Assembly (NCBI GenBank): GCA_016342745.1
Contig: JAEINT010000002.1
Coordinates: forward strand, 62,001 to 126,000
DNA from: Labilibaculum sp.
GTDB taxonomy: Bacteria > Bacteroidota > Bacteroidia > Bacteroidales > Marinifilaceae
Length of the DNA stretch: 64,000 nt
Direction of reading: 5' to 3'
Position 1 is the first letter of the stretch, and each line of letters begins with the position of its first letter. The translations under genes were made by a program, and so were the position numbers. The notes under the pieces are model-generated. The model made no database searches. It saw nothing but the letters and a program-made list of their open reading frames with translations, and had not been told where the DNA came from. This document shows, one piece after another, positions 45,162 through 56,978 of this stretch.

Positions 45162-45177
45162 GCCCAAAATATTGTAA

Positions 45178-46050
45178 ATGGCTAATTTAAAAGAAATTCG
45201 TACTCGTATTTCGTCGGTTCAGAAAACCAAACAGGTTACTGCAGCGATGAAAATGGTTTCTGCTGCCAAATTAAAAAAGGCGCAGGATGCTATTGTGCAA
45301 ATTCGACCTTTTGCTGATAAACTTCATGAGATATTATCGAACTTGACAGCAAGTTTGAATGATTCTGATGTTAATTTATATGGCGAAGAGAGAAAGCCTG
45401 AGAAGGTTTTGTTGGTTGCAATTACTTCGAACAAGGGCTTATGTGGAGCTTTTAATGCGAATGTAATTAAGCAAGTTAATGTTCTTGCAGGAGGTGTCTA
45501 CAAGGAGCAGAATGAGAAAGGTTCTCTGCATGTTTTAGCCATTGGAAAACAAGGATATGAAATTCTTCGCAAGAGCTTAAATGTGATTGGAGAGCATAAT
45601 GAAGTTTACAATGAGTTGAATTTTAAAAATGTTTCTGCGATAGCATCTTCTGTAATGCAAGATTTTGTAGCTGGAACATATGATAAAGTTGAATTGGTTT
45701 ACAATCAATTTAAAAATGCTGGTGTTCAGATCTTAACCACGGAACAATTTTTACCAGTTGTTCAGTCAGCTGAAGATAATGACACACAAAGTGAATATAT
45801 TTTTGAACCAAATCAGGAAGAGATTTTGGAAAATTTAATTCCTAAATCGTTAAGAACACAGTTCTTTAAAGCAATGTTGGATTCTTTTGCCTCAGAGCAT
45901 GGAGCAAGAATGACATCAATGCATAAGGCGACTGATAATGCTACTGATTTGATTCAAGATTTGAATTTGACATACAACAAGGCTCGTCAGTCTGCAATTA
46001 CCAACGAAATATTGGAGATTGTATCTGGAGCAAATGCACTAGCGAACTAA
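45178..46050 (+). CDS. atpG: ATP synthase F1 subunit gamma
   Basis: 290-aa central rotor shaft. The N-terminal helix (LKEIRTRISSVQKTKQVTAAM) and C-terminal helix (TDLIQDLNLTYNKARQSAIT), which pair as the coiled-coil shaft, are both present, as is the GLCGAFN motif of the middle domain. It is the last gene of this operon. The catalytic beta and epsilon subunits are encoded 14 kb away at 60.5-62.3 kb. A strong UUCG-loop terminator follows. Confidence 0.98.
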   Translation: MANLKEIRTRISSVQKTKQVTAAMKMVSAAKLKKAQDAIVQIRPFADKLHEILSNLTASLNDSDVNLYGEERKPEKVLLVAITSNKGLCGAFNANVIKQVNVLAGGVYKEQNEKGSLHVLAIGKQGYEILRKSLNVIGEHNEVYNELNFKNVSAIASSVMQDFVAGTYDKVELVYNQFKNAGVQILTTEQFLPVVQSAEDNDTQSEYIFEPNQEEILENLIPKSLRTQFFKAMLDSFASEHGARMTSMHKATDNATDLIQDLNLTYNKARQSAITNEILEIVSGANALAN

Positions 46051-46092
46051 GCTAGTTTAAAAGACCATATTAAAACAATTTATAATTGCTGC

Positions 46093-46120
46093 AAAGCTCA
46101 CCTTCGGGTGAGCTTTTTTT
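46093..46120 (+). terminator. atpG terminator (UUCG tetraloop)
   Basis: AAAGCTCACC-TTCG-GGTGAGCTTT followed by T residues. Bases 46093-46110 are identical to the terminator core at 54187-54204. Confidence 0.9.
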
Positions 46121-46149
46121 GTATCGTAAATTCTGGGAAAAGAATAATA

Positions 46150-46179
46150 TTGGAAATTAAATTTTATTGTATAAATTTG
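46150..46179 (+). promoter_or_regulatory. Promoter of the GntR gene
   Basis: TTG (46150-46152), a 19-nt spacer, TAAATTTG (46172-46179): full consensus, directly followed by a candidate operator. Confidence 0.65.
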
Positions 46180-46182
46180 ACA

Positions 46183-46200
46183 TGTTCAAACATATGTACA
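46183..46200 (+). promoter_or_regulatory. Candidate GntR operator, copy 1
   Basis: TGTTC-N8-GTACA, an imperfect dyad overlapping the expected transcription start and ending 2 nt before the GntR ATG. It lies in a 23-nt block that matches copy 2 (47932-47954) at 20 positions. Confidence 0.6.
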
Positions 46201-46202
46201 AA

Positions 46203-46931
46203 ATGGAATTAAAGATAGATCATAACAGTCCGCTTCCTTTGCATGCTCAGGTAGAGAGCTTGCTAAGAGAAATGATTGAACTCCCTGAATATAAAAATGG
46301 CGGATTTTTGCCAAAGGAAGTTGATTTGGCGAAACGTTTGGGAATTTCTAGAAATACTTTACGCCAAGCAACTAATAAGTTGGAATACGAAGGATTATTG
46401 ATCCGCAAGAAAGGAATTGGAACGAAGGTTGCAGAGAAGGGAATTACTACAAACTTAGATAGTTGGCAAAGTTTTACACAAGAAATGTCTGATCAAGGAG
46501 TTGATTTTGTGAATTTTTTGATTGAAGCTAAATGGGTAAAAGCTTCAGCTAAAATTGCTAACTTTTTTAATATTCCGGAAGGAGAAAAAATTCTTTGTTT
46601 GTCTCGACTAAGAGGCTTTAAAGATGGACCTTTTGTATTCTTCGAAAGCTATTTTCATCCAAGAATTGGAATGACAGGGAATGAAGATTTTACCAAACCG
46701 CTTTACAGCATCTTGGAGAATCAATACAATGTAGTTCCATCTATTTCAAAAGAAGAAATTAAAGCCAAATTGGCATCTAAAATTACAGCAGATCGTCTAC
46801 AGATTAAAAAAGGTGACCCAATTTTGGTTCGTGAGCGTTATGTTTCCGATCCAGGCAACAGACCCTTGGAATACAATATTGGTTTTTACATCGCTGAAAA
46901 ATTTACCTATTCAATAACCATTACAAGATAG
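46203..46931 (+). CDS. GntR-family (HutC/UTRA) transcriptional regulator
   Basis: 242 aa from the ATG at 46203. N-terminal winged helix (residues about 8-72): LHAQVESLLREMIE, LPKEVDLAKRLGISRNTLRQA and the wing IRKKGIGTKV. The C-terminal UTRA ligand-binding domain (about 85-240) contains CLSRLRGFKDGPFVFFESYF and ends RPLEYNIGFYIAEKFTYSI. Such regulators usually repress sugar-use genes and are released by a phosphosugar. A promoter and operator-like dyad precede it, and the same dyad precedes the glycosidase gene at 47963, so autoregulation and control of the mannose cluster are likely. The inducer (possibly mannose-6-phosphate) is inference. Confidence 0.92.
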   Translation: MELKIDHNSPLPLHAQVESLLREMIELPEYKNGGFLPKEVDLAKRLGISRNTLRQATNKLEYEGLLIRKKGIGTKVAEKGITTNLDSWQSFTQEMSDQGVDFVNFLIEAKWVKASAKIANFFNIPEGEKILCLSRLRGFKDGPFVFFESYFHPRIGMTGNEDFTKPLYSILENQYNVVPSISKEEIKAKLASKITADRLQIKKGDPILVRERYVSDPGNRPLEYNIGFYIAEKFTYSITITR

Positions 46932-46937
46932 TTTAGC

Positions 46938-47873
46938 ATGAATAATAAGATTTCGATTGGAGTAGATGTAGGGGGAAGCCATATTAGTTGTGCAGCCTAT
47001 GATCTGAATAGCAGAAAATTACTTGAAGAAAGCTTTTCTCACTCTGCTTTAAATAACCAAGCTAGCAAGGAGGAAATTGTTTCTGCTTTTGCACGCCTTT
47101 TACAAACGTGTATTGGTAAGCTTGACGGAGAACAGATAGAGGGAATTGGTATTGCGATGCCCGGACCTTTCGATTACGTGAATGGTATTGGTTTATTCTC
47201 TGGATTAAATGGGAAGTTTCAGAACTTGAATAATGTGAATGTAGAGTCAGAATTGCAGCAATTATTGAAACTGGATGAAGTACCAATTCGTTTTATAAAT
47301 GATGCGACAGCTTTTGCCATAGGAGAATATTTCTCGGGTAAACTAAGTGGCACTAAAAAAACTTTGGCAATCACCTTAGGAACCGGTTTAGGCTCTGCTT
47401 TCTTGTCGGATGGAATTCCGGTCATAGTTGAGGATACAGTACCTGAAAATGGATGTATTTGGCATCTGCCTTTCGAAAAAGGCATCGCTGATGATTATTT
47501 CTCTGCAAGAGGACTTTTAAATCGATATTTTGAGCGTACGGGAACAAAATTGACAGGTGTAAAGGAAATTGCAGATTTGTCAACAGAAGATTTGCAAGCA
47601 AAGGAATTGTTTGTAGATTTTGGTGAAAAGTTAGCACTACTTCTTTCTCTATGGATAAAGAAATTTAAGGTTGAAACATTGGTTTTTGGAGGTAATATTT
47701 CGAAAGCATCCAATTTGTTCGATGGAGCAATGAATGAGCAGTTTAAGAAGGAAGGATTAGATGTAGAAGTGGAATATTCTGATTTACAAGAATCTGCTGC
47801 TTTTGTTGGAGGAGCACAACTGTTAGATGAGGAATTTTGGCAATCTGTTAAAACTCAATTACAACACATGTAA
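46938..47873 (+). CDS. ROK-family sugar kinase (probable mannokinase)
   Basis: 311 aa. The N-terminal phosphate loop is IGVDVGGSHISCAAYD; the ATP-binding GTGLGSAF and catalytic-domain INDATAFAIGEY are intact. The zinc-binding CxCGxxGCxE motif of most ROK kinases is absent: the corresponding region reads ENGCIWHLPFEKG and then ADDYFSARGLL. It begins 6 nt after the GntR stop. Next to a mannose-6-phosphate isomerase and an alpha-mannosidase, its likely job is phosphorylation of free mannose to mannose-6-phosphate. Glucose, fructose or an amino sugar are alternatives. Confidence 0.85.
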   Translation: MNNKISIGVDVGGSHISCAAYDLNSRKLLEESFSHSALNNQASKEEIVSAFARLLQTCIGKLDGEQIEGIGIAMPGPFDYVNGIGLFSGLNGKFQNLNNVNVESELQQLLKLDEVPIRFINDATAFAIGEYFSGKLSGTKKTLAITLGTGLGSAFLSDGIPVIVEDTVPENGCIWHLPFEKGIADDYFSARGLLNRYFERTGTKLTGVKEIADLSTEDLQAKELFVDFGEKLALLLSLWIKKFKVETLVFGGNISKASNLFDGAMNEQFKKEGLDVEVEYSDLQESAAFVGGAQLLDEEFWQSVKTQLQHM

Positions 47874-47932
47874 TCGATAAAGATATGACAATGAATACTG
47901 TAATAGATTTTGTAAAAGTGTGTTTTTCTATA

Positions 47933-47950
47933 TGTTCAAACATTAGAACA
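47933..47950 (+). promoter_or_regulatory. Candidate GntR operator, copy 2
   Basis: TGTTC-N8-GAACA, a perfect inverted repeat 12 nt before the ATG of the lipoprotein glycosidase gene. It shares the 12-nt block ATGTTCAAACAT and the end ACAAAAT with copy 1. Confidence 0.6.
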
Positions 47951-47962
47951 AAATAATTAAAT

Positions 47963-51023
<3,061 letters not shown>

Positions 51024-51033
51024 ATTTAAACAG

Positions 51034-54000
51034 ATGAAAAACTTATCCTTTTTAATTCTATTAATAAGCATGCTATTTGCTGCATGTACACCAAAAAATA
51101 AGACAATTTGGCAAATAGGTGAGAACAATAATTCTGCATCAGAATTTGCTTTGTCTAACAATGAATACAAAGATTACATCGCTCATGATTTTGGTTGGGA
51201 AGACAAGTATTTCTTAGTTGGAACATCAAATGAAAATACCGATTGGCCATACATTATTCCGGGTATTAGTGATACTTGGGGTGGAACATGGGGAACTTCA
51301 GGTTGGAGATCAAGTACTTTAAATATTTTGTTTGGAGTTGAAAAACTTTCAAAATCGGGAGAATGGAAATTGACAGTTGATGTTTTGGATTGCAATTCAA
51401 AAGATTTACCGCTTTTTAAGGTTTCAGTAAATGGAAAATCATGGAAATATAGACTTCCTGTGATTAATGAAGATTCAAAAATTGATGTTTCTCCTAAAGA
51501 TTCATCTGAGTATTTAATTGAAATCCCAATTCCAAATCAGCTACTAAAAAAAGGAGGAAATGAGATTTCTTTAAGCACAATTGAAGGATCATGGTTGAAA
51601 TTCGATCAAATTAAACTAGAAGGTCCTGGGAACGTTAAGCTTGTTGAAGATAAGTTAATTCACTTGCGTGGTGTTTCGCCTGCTGATTACGAGATCGATG
51701 TAGATGGAAGTTCTTATCAAGCTATGTTGGTTGATGTTGAGCATTTATCGGGTAAGCCAGAGATAAAGGTTTTACTAGATGGTGATGAGATTTTTAGCGA
51801 AACTGTTGAGAAAGGACGATATCAATTTGAAGCGCCAATGCCAGCTGTGGAATCAGAGGTAAATAGTAAGTATAAAATATTAGTTGATGATGTTGAAATA
51901 GAGTCTGGCAAGGTTCATCGAATGGCCTGCGATACAATTACTTCGGCTGAATATGTTGATACGAAGATGGGAACAGGTCATTCTCGTTGGATGATTGCTC
52001 CAGGACCATGGATGCCATTTAGTATGGTGAAGTTAAGTCCAGATAATCAGAATGCGGCTTGGCAAGGTGGTTATGAACCAAATTTTGAGTCAATTGGATG
52101 TTTCAGTCACATTCATGAGTGGACAGTTGCAGGCTTGGGAATTATGCCAGCAAATGGTCCTTTAAAAATCAAAGTAGGTGATGAGAAAAAGCCTGATAGT
52201 GGTTATCGTTCACGAATTGATAAGTCGAGTGAAAAAGGACCGTTGGGATATTATAGCGTTCAGTTAACAGATTATAATATCAAGGCAGAATTGACATCAA
52301 CAACTCGATGTGGATTTCAGCGATACACGTTCCCAGATTCTTTGGAGAACAGAATTTTGATTGATTTGCAAATTCCTTGCGAATACACTTATCAAAATAA
52401 AGAGGTGGAAATCACCAAGGTTAGTGATACACGAATTGAAGGATTCAGCCATCAATTAACTGAAAATACTTGGGCTGGAGGAATTGATCAGGAGTATACA
52501 ATTTTCTTTGTTATTGAATTCGATCAGCCAATTGCGAAAGCTGGTGCTTGGATAGATGATGCTATAATTGAATCAACAAAAATCTCTCATAAAAATCCTA
52601 AGGATGCTGGGTTCTATGTTGAGTTTAATAAACACGAAGGAAATCAGGTTCAGGTTCGAACAGGTATTTCTTACGTAAGTATTGCCAATGCATCAGAAAA
52701 TTTACAAAAAGAAATCGCTGATCCTTTCAGTTGGAGTTTTGATGCGGTAAGAGCTTATCATGTTTCAGAGTGGAACAAATTACTTAGTCGAGTGCAAATT
52801 TCAAGTAATGATAGAGGTGAAAAAAAGCGTTTTTACAATGCCATGTATCGCTCCATTTGTAGTCGTAATATTTTTTCTGATGTAAATGGAGAGTGGAGAG
52901 ATGCCGATGAAAAAATCAGACAATTGGAAGATCCTTCTTCGCCTGCTTTAGGTTGTGATGCTTTCTGGAATACCTTCTGGAACTTGAATCAATTTTGGAA
53001 TTTGGTAACGCCAGAATGGAGTAACAGATGGGTAAAATCGCAATTGGCCATGTACGATGCCAATGGTTGGTTGGCTAAAGGTCCTGCAGGAATGGAATAT
53101 GTTCCTGTAATGGTAGCAGAGCATGAAATTCCTTTAATTGTTGGTGCTTACCAAATGGGAATAAGAGATTACGATGTTGAAAAAGCTTACGAAGCGGTTA
53201 AAAAAATGCAAACAACTCCTGCTCAAAAAGTTGGTGGTGGCTTTGCAGGTAATCGTGATTTAGTAACTTATCTGAAACATGGCTATGTGCCTTACGACGA
53301 GGGACGATTTTCTAATTCACTTGAATATTCTTTTGATGATTGGACGGTTTCTCAGTTTGCAAAATCTTTAGGAAAAAATGCTGACTACAAAACATTCTTG
53401 AAGCGTGGTTATTATTGGAAAAATATCATCGATAAAGATATGGGTTACGCTCGTATGAAAGATGCCAAAGGAAATTGGGCCAAAGATTTTGATCCTTATA
53501 AATCGGGAGCCAATCATCATTATGTAGAAGGAAATGCATGGCAATTGACCTATTTTGTTCCTCAGGATGTTCCTGCTTTAGCCGAAGCTATAGGAAAGGA
53601 TCGCTTTATTGAGCGTTTGGATTGGGGCTTTACTGAAAGTGATAAAACACGTTATAACGGACTGAATGATCAATATTGGAACTATCCGGTTATGCAGGGA
53701 AATCAACAATCGATGCACTTTGCCTTCTTGTTTAATTGGGTTGGAAAACCTTGGCTGACTCAAAAATGGAGTAGAGCTATAATGGATCGATACTATGGCT
53801 TAGGTGTTTCCAATGCCTATTTAGGCGATGAGGATCAAGGACAAATGAGTGGTTGGTTGGTAATGGCATCTTTAGGATTATTCCAAACAGATGGTGGTTG
53901 CAGCACCGAACCTGTTTACGAAATTGCTAGTCCATTATTTGAGAAAGTTGAAATAGATCTAGGAGCCAGATATGGAAGAGGAGAGAAGTTTGTAATTGAA

Positions 54001-54165
54001 GCAAAGAATGCATCTCGTTTGAATAAATACGTTCAGTCGGCAAAACTTAATGGGAAGACTTTACAGGACTTTAAATTTCCGGCTAGCGAATTGCTAAAAG
54101 GCGGAAAATTAGAGTTGGAAATGGGAGCTGAACCTAATAAGAATTGGGGAATAGTTCAAAAGTAA
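51034..54165 (+). CDS. GH92-family alpha-mannosidase-like lipoprotein with N-terminal beta-sandwich
   Basis: 1043 aa, lipobox Cys18 (LFAACT). Residues about 25-215 form a predicted beta-sandwich (IWQIGENNNSASEFAL through SWLKFDQIKLEG), similar to carbohydrate-binding domains of polysaccharide lyases. GH92 spans about 310-1043: VDTKMGTGHSRWMIAPGPW, GCDAFWNTFWNL, EGNAWQLTYFVPQD and the general-acid region GDEDQGQMSGW (931-941). GH92 enzymes are calcium-dependent inverting exo-alpha-mannosidases that trim N-glycans and mannan. The usual FSHTHLSGTG segment is altered to FSHIHEWTVAGLG (His359, His361, Glu362), so linkage specificity may differ. Last gene of the mannose operon. Confidence 0.88.
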   Translation: MKNLSFLILLISMLFAACTPKNKTIWQIGENNNSASEFALSNNEYKDYIAHDFGWEDKYFLVGTSNENTDWPYIIPGISDTWGGTWGTSGWRSSTLNILFGVEKLSKSGEWKLTVDVLDCNSKDLPLFKVSVNGKSWKYRLPVINEDSKIDVSPKDSSEYLIEIPIPNQLLKKGGNEISLSTIEGSWLKFDQIKLEGPGNVKLVEDKLIHLRGVSPADYEIDVDGSSYQAMLVDVEHLSGKPEIKVLLDGDEIFSETVEKGRYQFEAPMPAVESEVNSKYKILVDDVEIESGKVHRMACDTITSAEYVDTKMGTGHSRWMIAPGPWMPFSMVKLSPDNQNAAWQGGYEPNFESIGCFSHIHEWTVAGLGIMPANGPLKIKVGDEKKPDSGYRSRIDKSSEKGPLGYYSVQLTDYNIKAELTSTTRCGFQRYTFPDSLENRILIDLQIPCEYTYQNKEVEITKVSDTRIEGFSHQLTENTWAGGIDQEYTIFFVIEFDQPIAKAGAWIDDAIIESTKISHKNPKDAGFYVEFNKHEGNQVQVRTGISYVSIANASENLQKEIADPFSWSFDAVRAYHVSEWNKLLSRVQISSNDRGEKKRFYNAMYRSICSRNIFSDVNGEWRDADEKIRQLEDPSSPALGCDAFWNTFWNLNQFWNLVTPEWSNRWVKSQLAMYDANGWLAKGPAGMEYVPVMVAEHEIPLIVGAYQMGIRDYDVEKAYEAVKKMQTTPAQKVGGGFAGNRDLVTYLKHGYVPYDEGRFSNSLEYSFDDWTVSQFAKSLGKNADYKTFLKRGYYWKNIIDKDMGYARMKDAKGNWAKDFDPYKSGANHHYVEGNAWQLTYFVPQDVPALAEAIGKDRFIERLDWGFTESDKTRYNGLNDQYWNYPVMQGNQQSMHFAFLFNWVGKPWLTQKWSRAIMDRYYGLGVSNAYLGDEDQGQMSGWLVMASLGLFQTDGGCSTEPVYEIASPLFEKVEIDLGARYGRGEKFVIEAKNASRLNKYVQSAKLNGKTLQDFKFPASELLKGGKLELEMGAEPNKNWGIVQK

Positions 54166-54182
54166 TTGATAAGATTAGAAAT

Positions 54183-54214
54183 GATAAAAGCTCACCTTCG
54201 GGTGGGCTTTTATC
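54183..54214 (+). terminator. Mannose-operon terminator (UUCG tetraloop)
   Basis: GATAAAAGCTCACC-TTCG-GGTGGGCTTTTATC: 14 pairs including one G-U, UUCG loop. It shares an identical 18-nt core with the atpG terminator. Confidence 0.85.
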
Positions 54215-54266
54215 GTTTAGGAATATGTTTATCTTTACACCCAAATAAAAGATATAAATTATTCTG

Positions 54267-54710
54267 ATGGAAGAAATTAAAGAAAAAGCCATCCATTCGT
54301 TTTACAATGGGATGAATTGTGCCCAGTCTTTACTGACTGCTTATTCTGATTATTTGGAATTTGATCCAAAAATGGCTTTATCCGTATCTGCGGGTTTTGG
54401 TGGAGGAATGGGAAAGATGCAAGAGACTTGTGGCGCAGTTACAGGATCTTTTATGGTATTGGGTATTTACAATTCTAAGAAATATGCGGATAATGTTGAT
54501 GCTAGAAATGCCACGAATGAAATGATTGAAAGGTTTAGCCTTTATTTTAAATCTTTACATGGTTCCCTCGACTGCAAGACAATCTTGAATTGTGATTTTA
54601 AAACACGAGAAGGAGAGAAGGAATTTAAGGATCAGGATATGAAAAAGAACATTTGTTCCAAGTGCATTTCCGATTCGGTTAAATTAATTGAATTGATAAC
54701 AAAAGAGTAA
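54267..54710 (+). CDS. C_GCAxxG_C_C family protein
   Basis: 147 aa with the defining cysteine pattern: GMNCAQSLL, then GFGGGMGKMQETCGAVTGS, later DCKTILNCDF and NICSKCISDS. The family is probably redox-active or metal-binding; its function is unknown, and it is often found near redox or transport genes. There is no signal peptide, so it is cytoplasmic. It stands alone between the mannose operon terminator and a long bidirectional terminator. Confidence 0.92.
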   Translation: MEEIKEKAIHSFYNGMNCAQSLLTAYSDYLEFDPKMALSVSAGFGGGMGKMQETCGAVTGSFMVLGIYNSKKYADNVDARNATNEMIERFSLYFKSLHGSLDCKTILNCDFKTREGEKEFKDQDMKKNICSKCISDSVKLIELITKE

Positions 54711-54721
54711 TACAAATTGTC

Positions 54722-54767
54722 AGATATAAAAAAATCCCCGCCATATGGCGAGGATTTTTTTATATCT
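54722..54767. terminator. Long bidirectional terminator
   Basis: A 21-bp stem with one mismatch (54722-54742 with 54747-54767, ATAT loop), G/C core and A/T flanks, between convergent genes. Confidence 0.88.
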
Positions 54768-54799
54768 AAAAGCTAACAACTAATAGCCAAAAGCTTAAT

Positions 54800-56494
54800 T
54801 TATTCCTTAATCTCGTTGATTGCTTCACTTACGTTGATACAGTAATCACCAATTTTTTCACACTCAGAGAACATATCATTGTAAATAATACCAGCTTGAT
54901 ACTTGTATTTATTTTCTTCAACATTTGCTAAATGCTCCGTTTTAAGAGCAGTTCTATAATCGTTGATTTCACGTTCAATTTCCCAAGCTTTTTTAATACG
55001 AACTTCCGAAAATTCCATTTTAGTATTTTCGTGCATCATTTCAAGAGCTTCATCAACATGCTCAAACATTTTGTTGATATTATCTCTTAATTCCTGAGGG
55101 AACCAAGCCTTTTGCTCACGCTTTCTCTTCATTGCTTTCGCAAGGTTTAAGGTCGAATCACCAACACTTTCAATATCACTTACCATTTTAAAGTAAGCAC
55201 GTACACGCTCCGAGTTTTCAGTACTTAAACGAGTTTCAGAAACAGAGGTAAGGAAATTAGCAATTTCTACTTCCATATCATCACTTTCATCTTCGCGCTG
55301 AGAAATTTTATCGAATAACTTATTGAAGGTTTTATCGTTGGTTTCATTAAATGCTTGCTTGGTATAGCTAAACATTTTCTTAGTACTTTTAACGTAAGTA
55401 CTAATTTCTTTTTTCGCCAAAAATAAAGAAGCTTCAGGAGTTGAAAGAGTACCCGTTTTAATGTGCTGAAGTTTAAATTCTTCTTCTACATCTTCTTTAA
55501 CAGGTACTAATTTGGTCACTACCTTCACAATAAGATTAGCAAACCAAATCATAATCACAACATTAAGAATGTTGAATCCTGTATGAAACAAAGATAAAGT
55601 TACGGGTACAGCTGCAGCATCGGTAAATGCATTGCCTTGTCCAAAGAAATTTTGACTAACCCAAGCTACACTTTCAAGGAAATAAGGCAATACCAATAGC
55701 ATCCAGAAAACTCCAAGCGTGTTAAAAATAAGGTGAGCTCTTGCTGCTCTTTTCGCCGAAGTGTTTGCAATCATAGCTGCAAGGTTGGCCGTAATGGTTG
55801 TTCCAATATTCTCACCAAGAACCATAGCTGCAGCCATCTCAAAGCTAATCCATCCACTGTTACACATTACCAAAGTAAGTGCCATTGTAGCCGATGAGGA
55901 TTGAATTAAAATGGTAAGTAAAGTACCAATACCCATAAATAAAAGAGTAGAGGCAAATCCCATATCTGTATAACTAGTCAGGAAATTTAGAATTTCCGGG
56001 TTGTTTTTAATGTCAGGCATTGATGTTTTTAGGAATTGCAAGCCAATAAAAAGCAAGGCAAAACCCATAATCAATTCTCCCCAGTTCTTTTTAGAACGAT
56101 TTTGAGAAAAAAGGAATGGTAAACCCAAACCGATTAAAGGTAGTGAGATAGCACTCATACTTACTTTAAATCCCAAAAGAGAGATTAACCAAGCAGTAAC
56201 TGTAGTACCAATATTGGCACCCATAATTACCCCAACCGACTCAACTAATGATAGCAATCCAGCATTTACAAAACTAACTACCATTACTGTGGTAGCCGAT
56301 GAGGATTGAATAAGAGCAGTAATTAATACTCCTGTAAAAACACCTTTTACTCGGTTAGAAGTCATTGCTGCAAGAATACTTCTCATTTTATCTCCAGCAA
56401 CTTTTTGTAGAGCCTCACTCATTAGTTTCATTCCGTAAAGGAAAAGACCAAGAGAACCAATGAGCGTCAAAATATCGGCTAAACCGTAATCCAT
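54800..56494 (-). CDS. Na/Pi cotransporter family protein with PhoU-like domain
   Basis: 564 aa. The N-terminal membrane part (about 1-320) has the family's inverted duplication with two QSSSATT/QSSSATM motifs (LIQSSSATTVMVVSF and LIQSSSATMALTLVM) and GANIGTT/GENIGTT repeats. The C-terminal part (about 345-564) is a PhoU-like helical domain, soluble and acidic. It probably imports phosphate with sodium, with PhoU controlling flux. It is monocistronic on the minus strand. Confidence 0.94.
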   Translation of the reverse strand: MDYGLADILTLIGSLGLFLYGMKLMSEALQKVAGDKMRSILAAMTSNRVKGVFTGVLITALIQSSSATTVMVVSFVNAGLLSLVESVGVIMGANIGTTVTAWLISLLGFKVSMSAISLPLIGLGLPFLFSQNRSKKNWGELIMGFALLFIGLQFLKTSMPDIKNNPEILNFLTSYTDMGFASTLLFMGIGTLLTILIQSSSATMALTLVMCNSGWISFEMAAAMVLGENIGTTITANLAAMIANTSAKRAARAHLIFNTLGVFWMLLVLPYFLESVAWVSQNFFGQGNAFTDAAAVPVTLSLFHTGFNILNVVIMIWFANLIVKVVTKLVPVKEDVEEEFKLQHIKTGTLSTPEASLFLAKKEISTYVKSTKKMFSYTKQAFNETNDKTFNKLFDKISQREDESDDMEVEIANFLTSVSETRLSTENSERVRAYFKMVSDIESVGDSTLNLAKAMKRKREQKAWFPQELRDNINKMFEHVDEALEMMHENTKMEFSEVRIKKAWEIEREINDYRTALKTEHLANVEENKYKYQAGIIYNDMFSECEKIGDYCINVSEAINEIKE

Positions 56495-56978
56495 AACTTG
56501 ATTAATTTTTGTTTTTCAATAGATTAGTTTCAATAAGGTCGCAAAAATAGAAGATATTTATAGAATCTCTAATTTTTGGCAATGTTAATTCAGTATTAAG
56601 ACAAGGTAAAAATAAGCTTAAAAAATTATTACAAACAGATTACAAAGGTAATTGTGTAAGTTTTTATTATTCTGCGAGATAGCTTTGAAATAGAAAGATT
56701 GTCATCAGCTTAAAATACTTTTTGCAAGCCAATATTTGATTAAAAATCGTGCGGGCGAACGTAAACCATTATGACCAAATGGCTAATTCATTTGATGAAG
56801 CAAATTAATTTCTTAAATATCAGATGATTTCATGGAAATTACGTAATTTTAGTTCATTAGGCCTTCAATTATAGGCTTTGAGGATTCTGTAAACAGGTAC
56901 TTCTTTTGAAAAAATGATTTTAAGTCGTATTTTCGCCAGAATCTTAAAATAGATCGAGATTTTTTAGCAGGGAATAGT
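56495..56978. other. Divergent intergenic region, two promoters
   Basis: 484 nt without a gene. On the minus strand TATTTTTG (56549-56542) is a perfect -7 box for the Na/Pi gene. On the plus strand TTTG (56905-56908), 19 nt, TATTTTCG (56928-56935) is a near-perfect promoter for the RND gene. The roughly 350 nt between show no convincing repeat, small gene or hairpin. Confidence 0.55.
56905..56935 (+). promoter_or_regulatory. Promoter of the MMPL/RND gene
   Basis: TTTG, a 19-nt spacer, then TATTTTCG (7 of 8 match to TANNTTTG), 43 nt upstream of the ATG. Confidence 0.55.
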
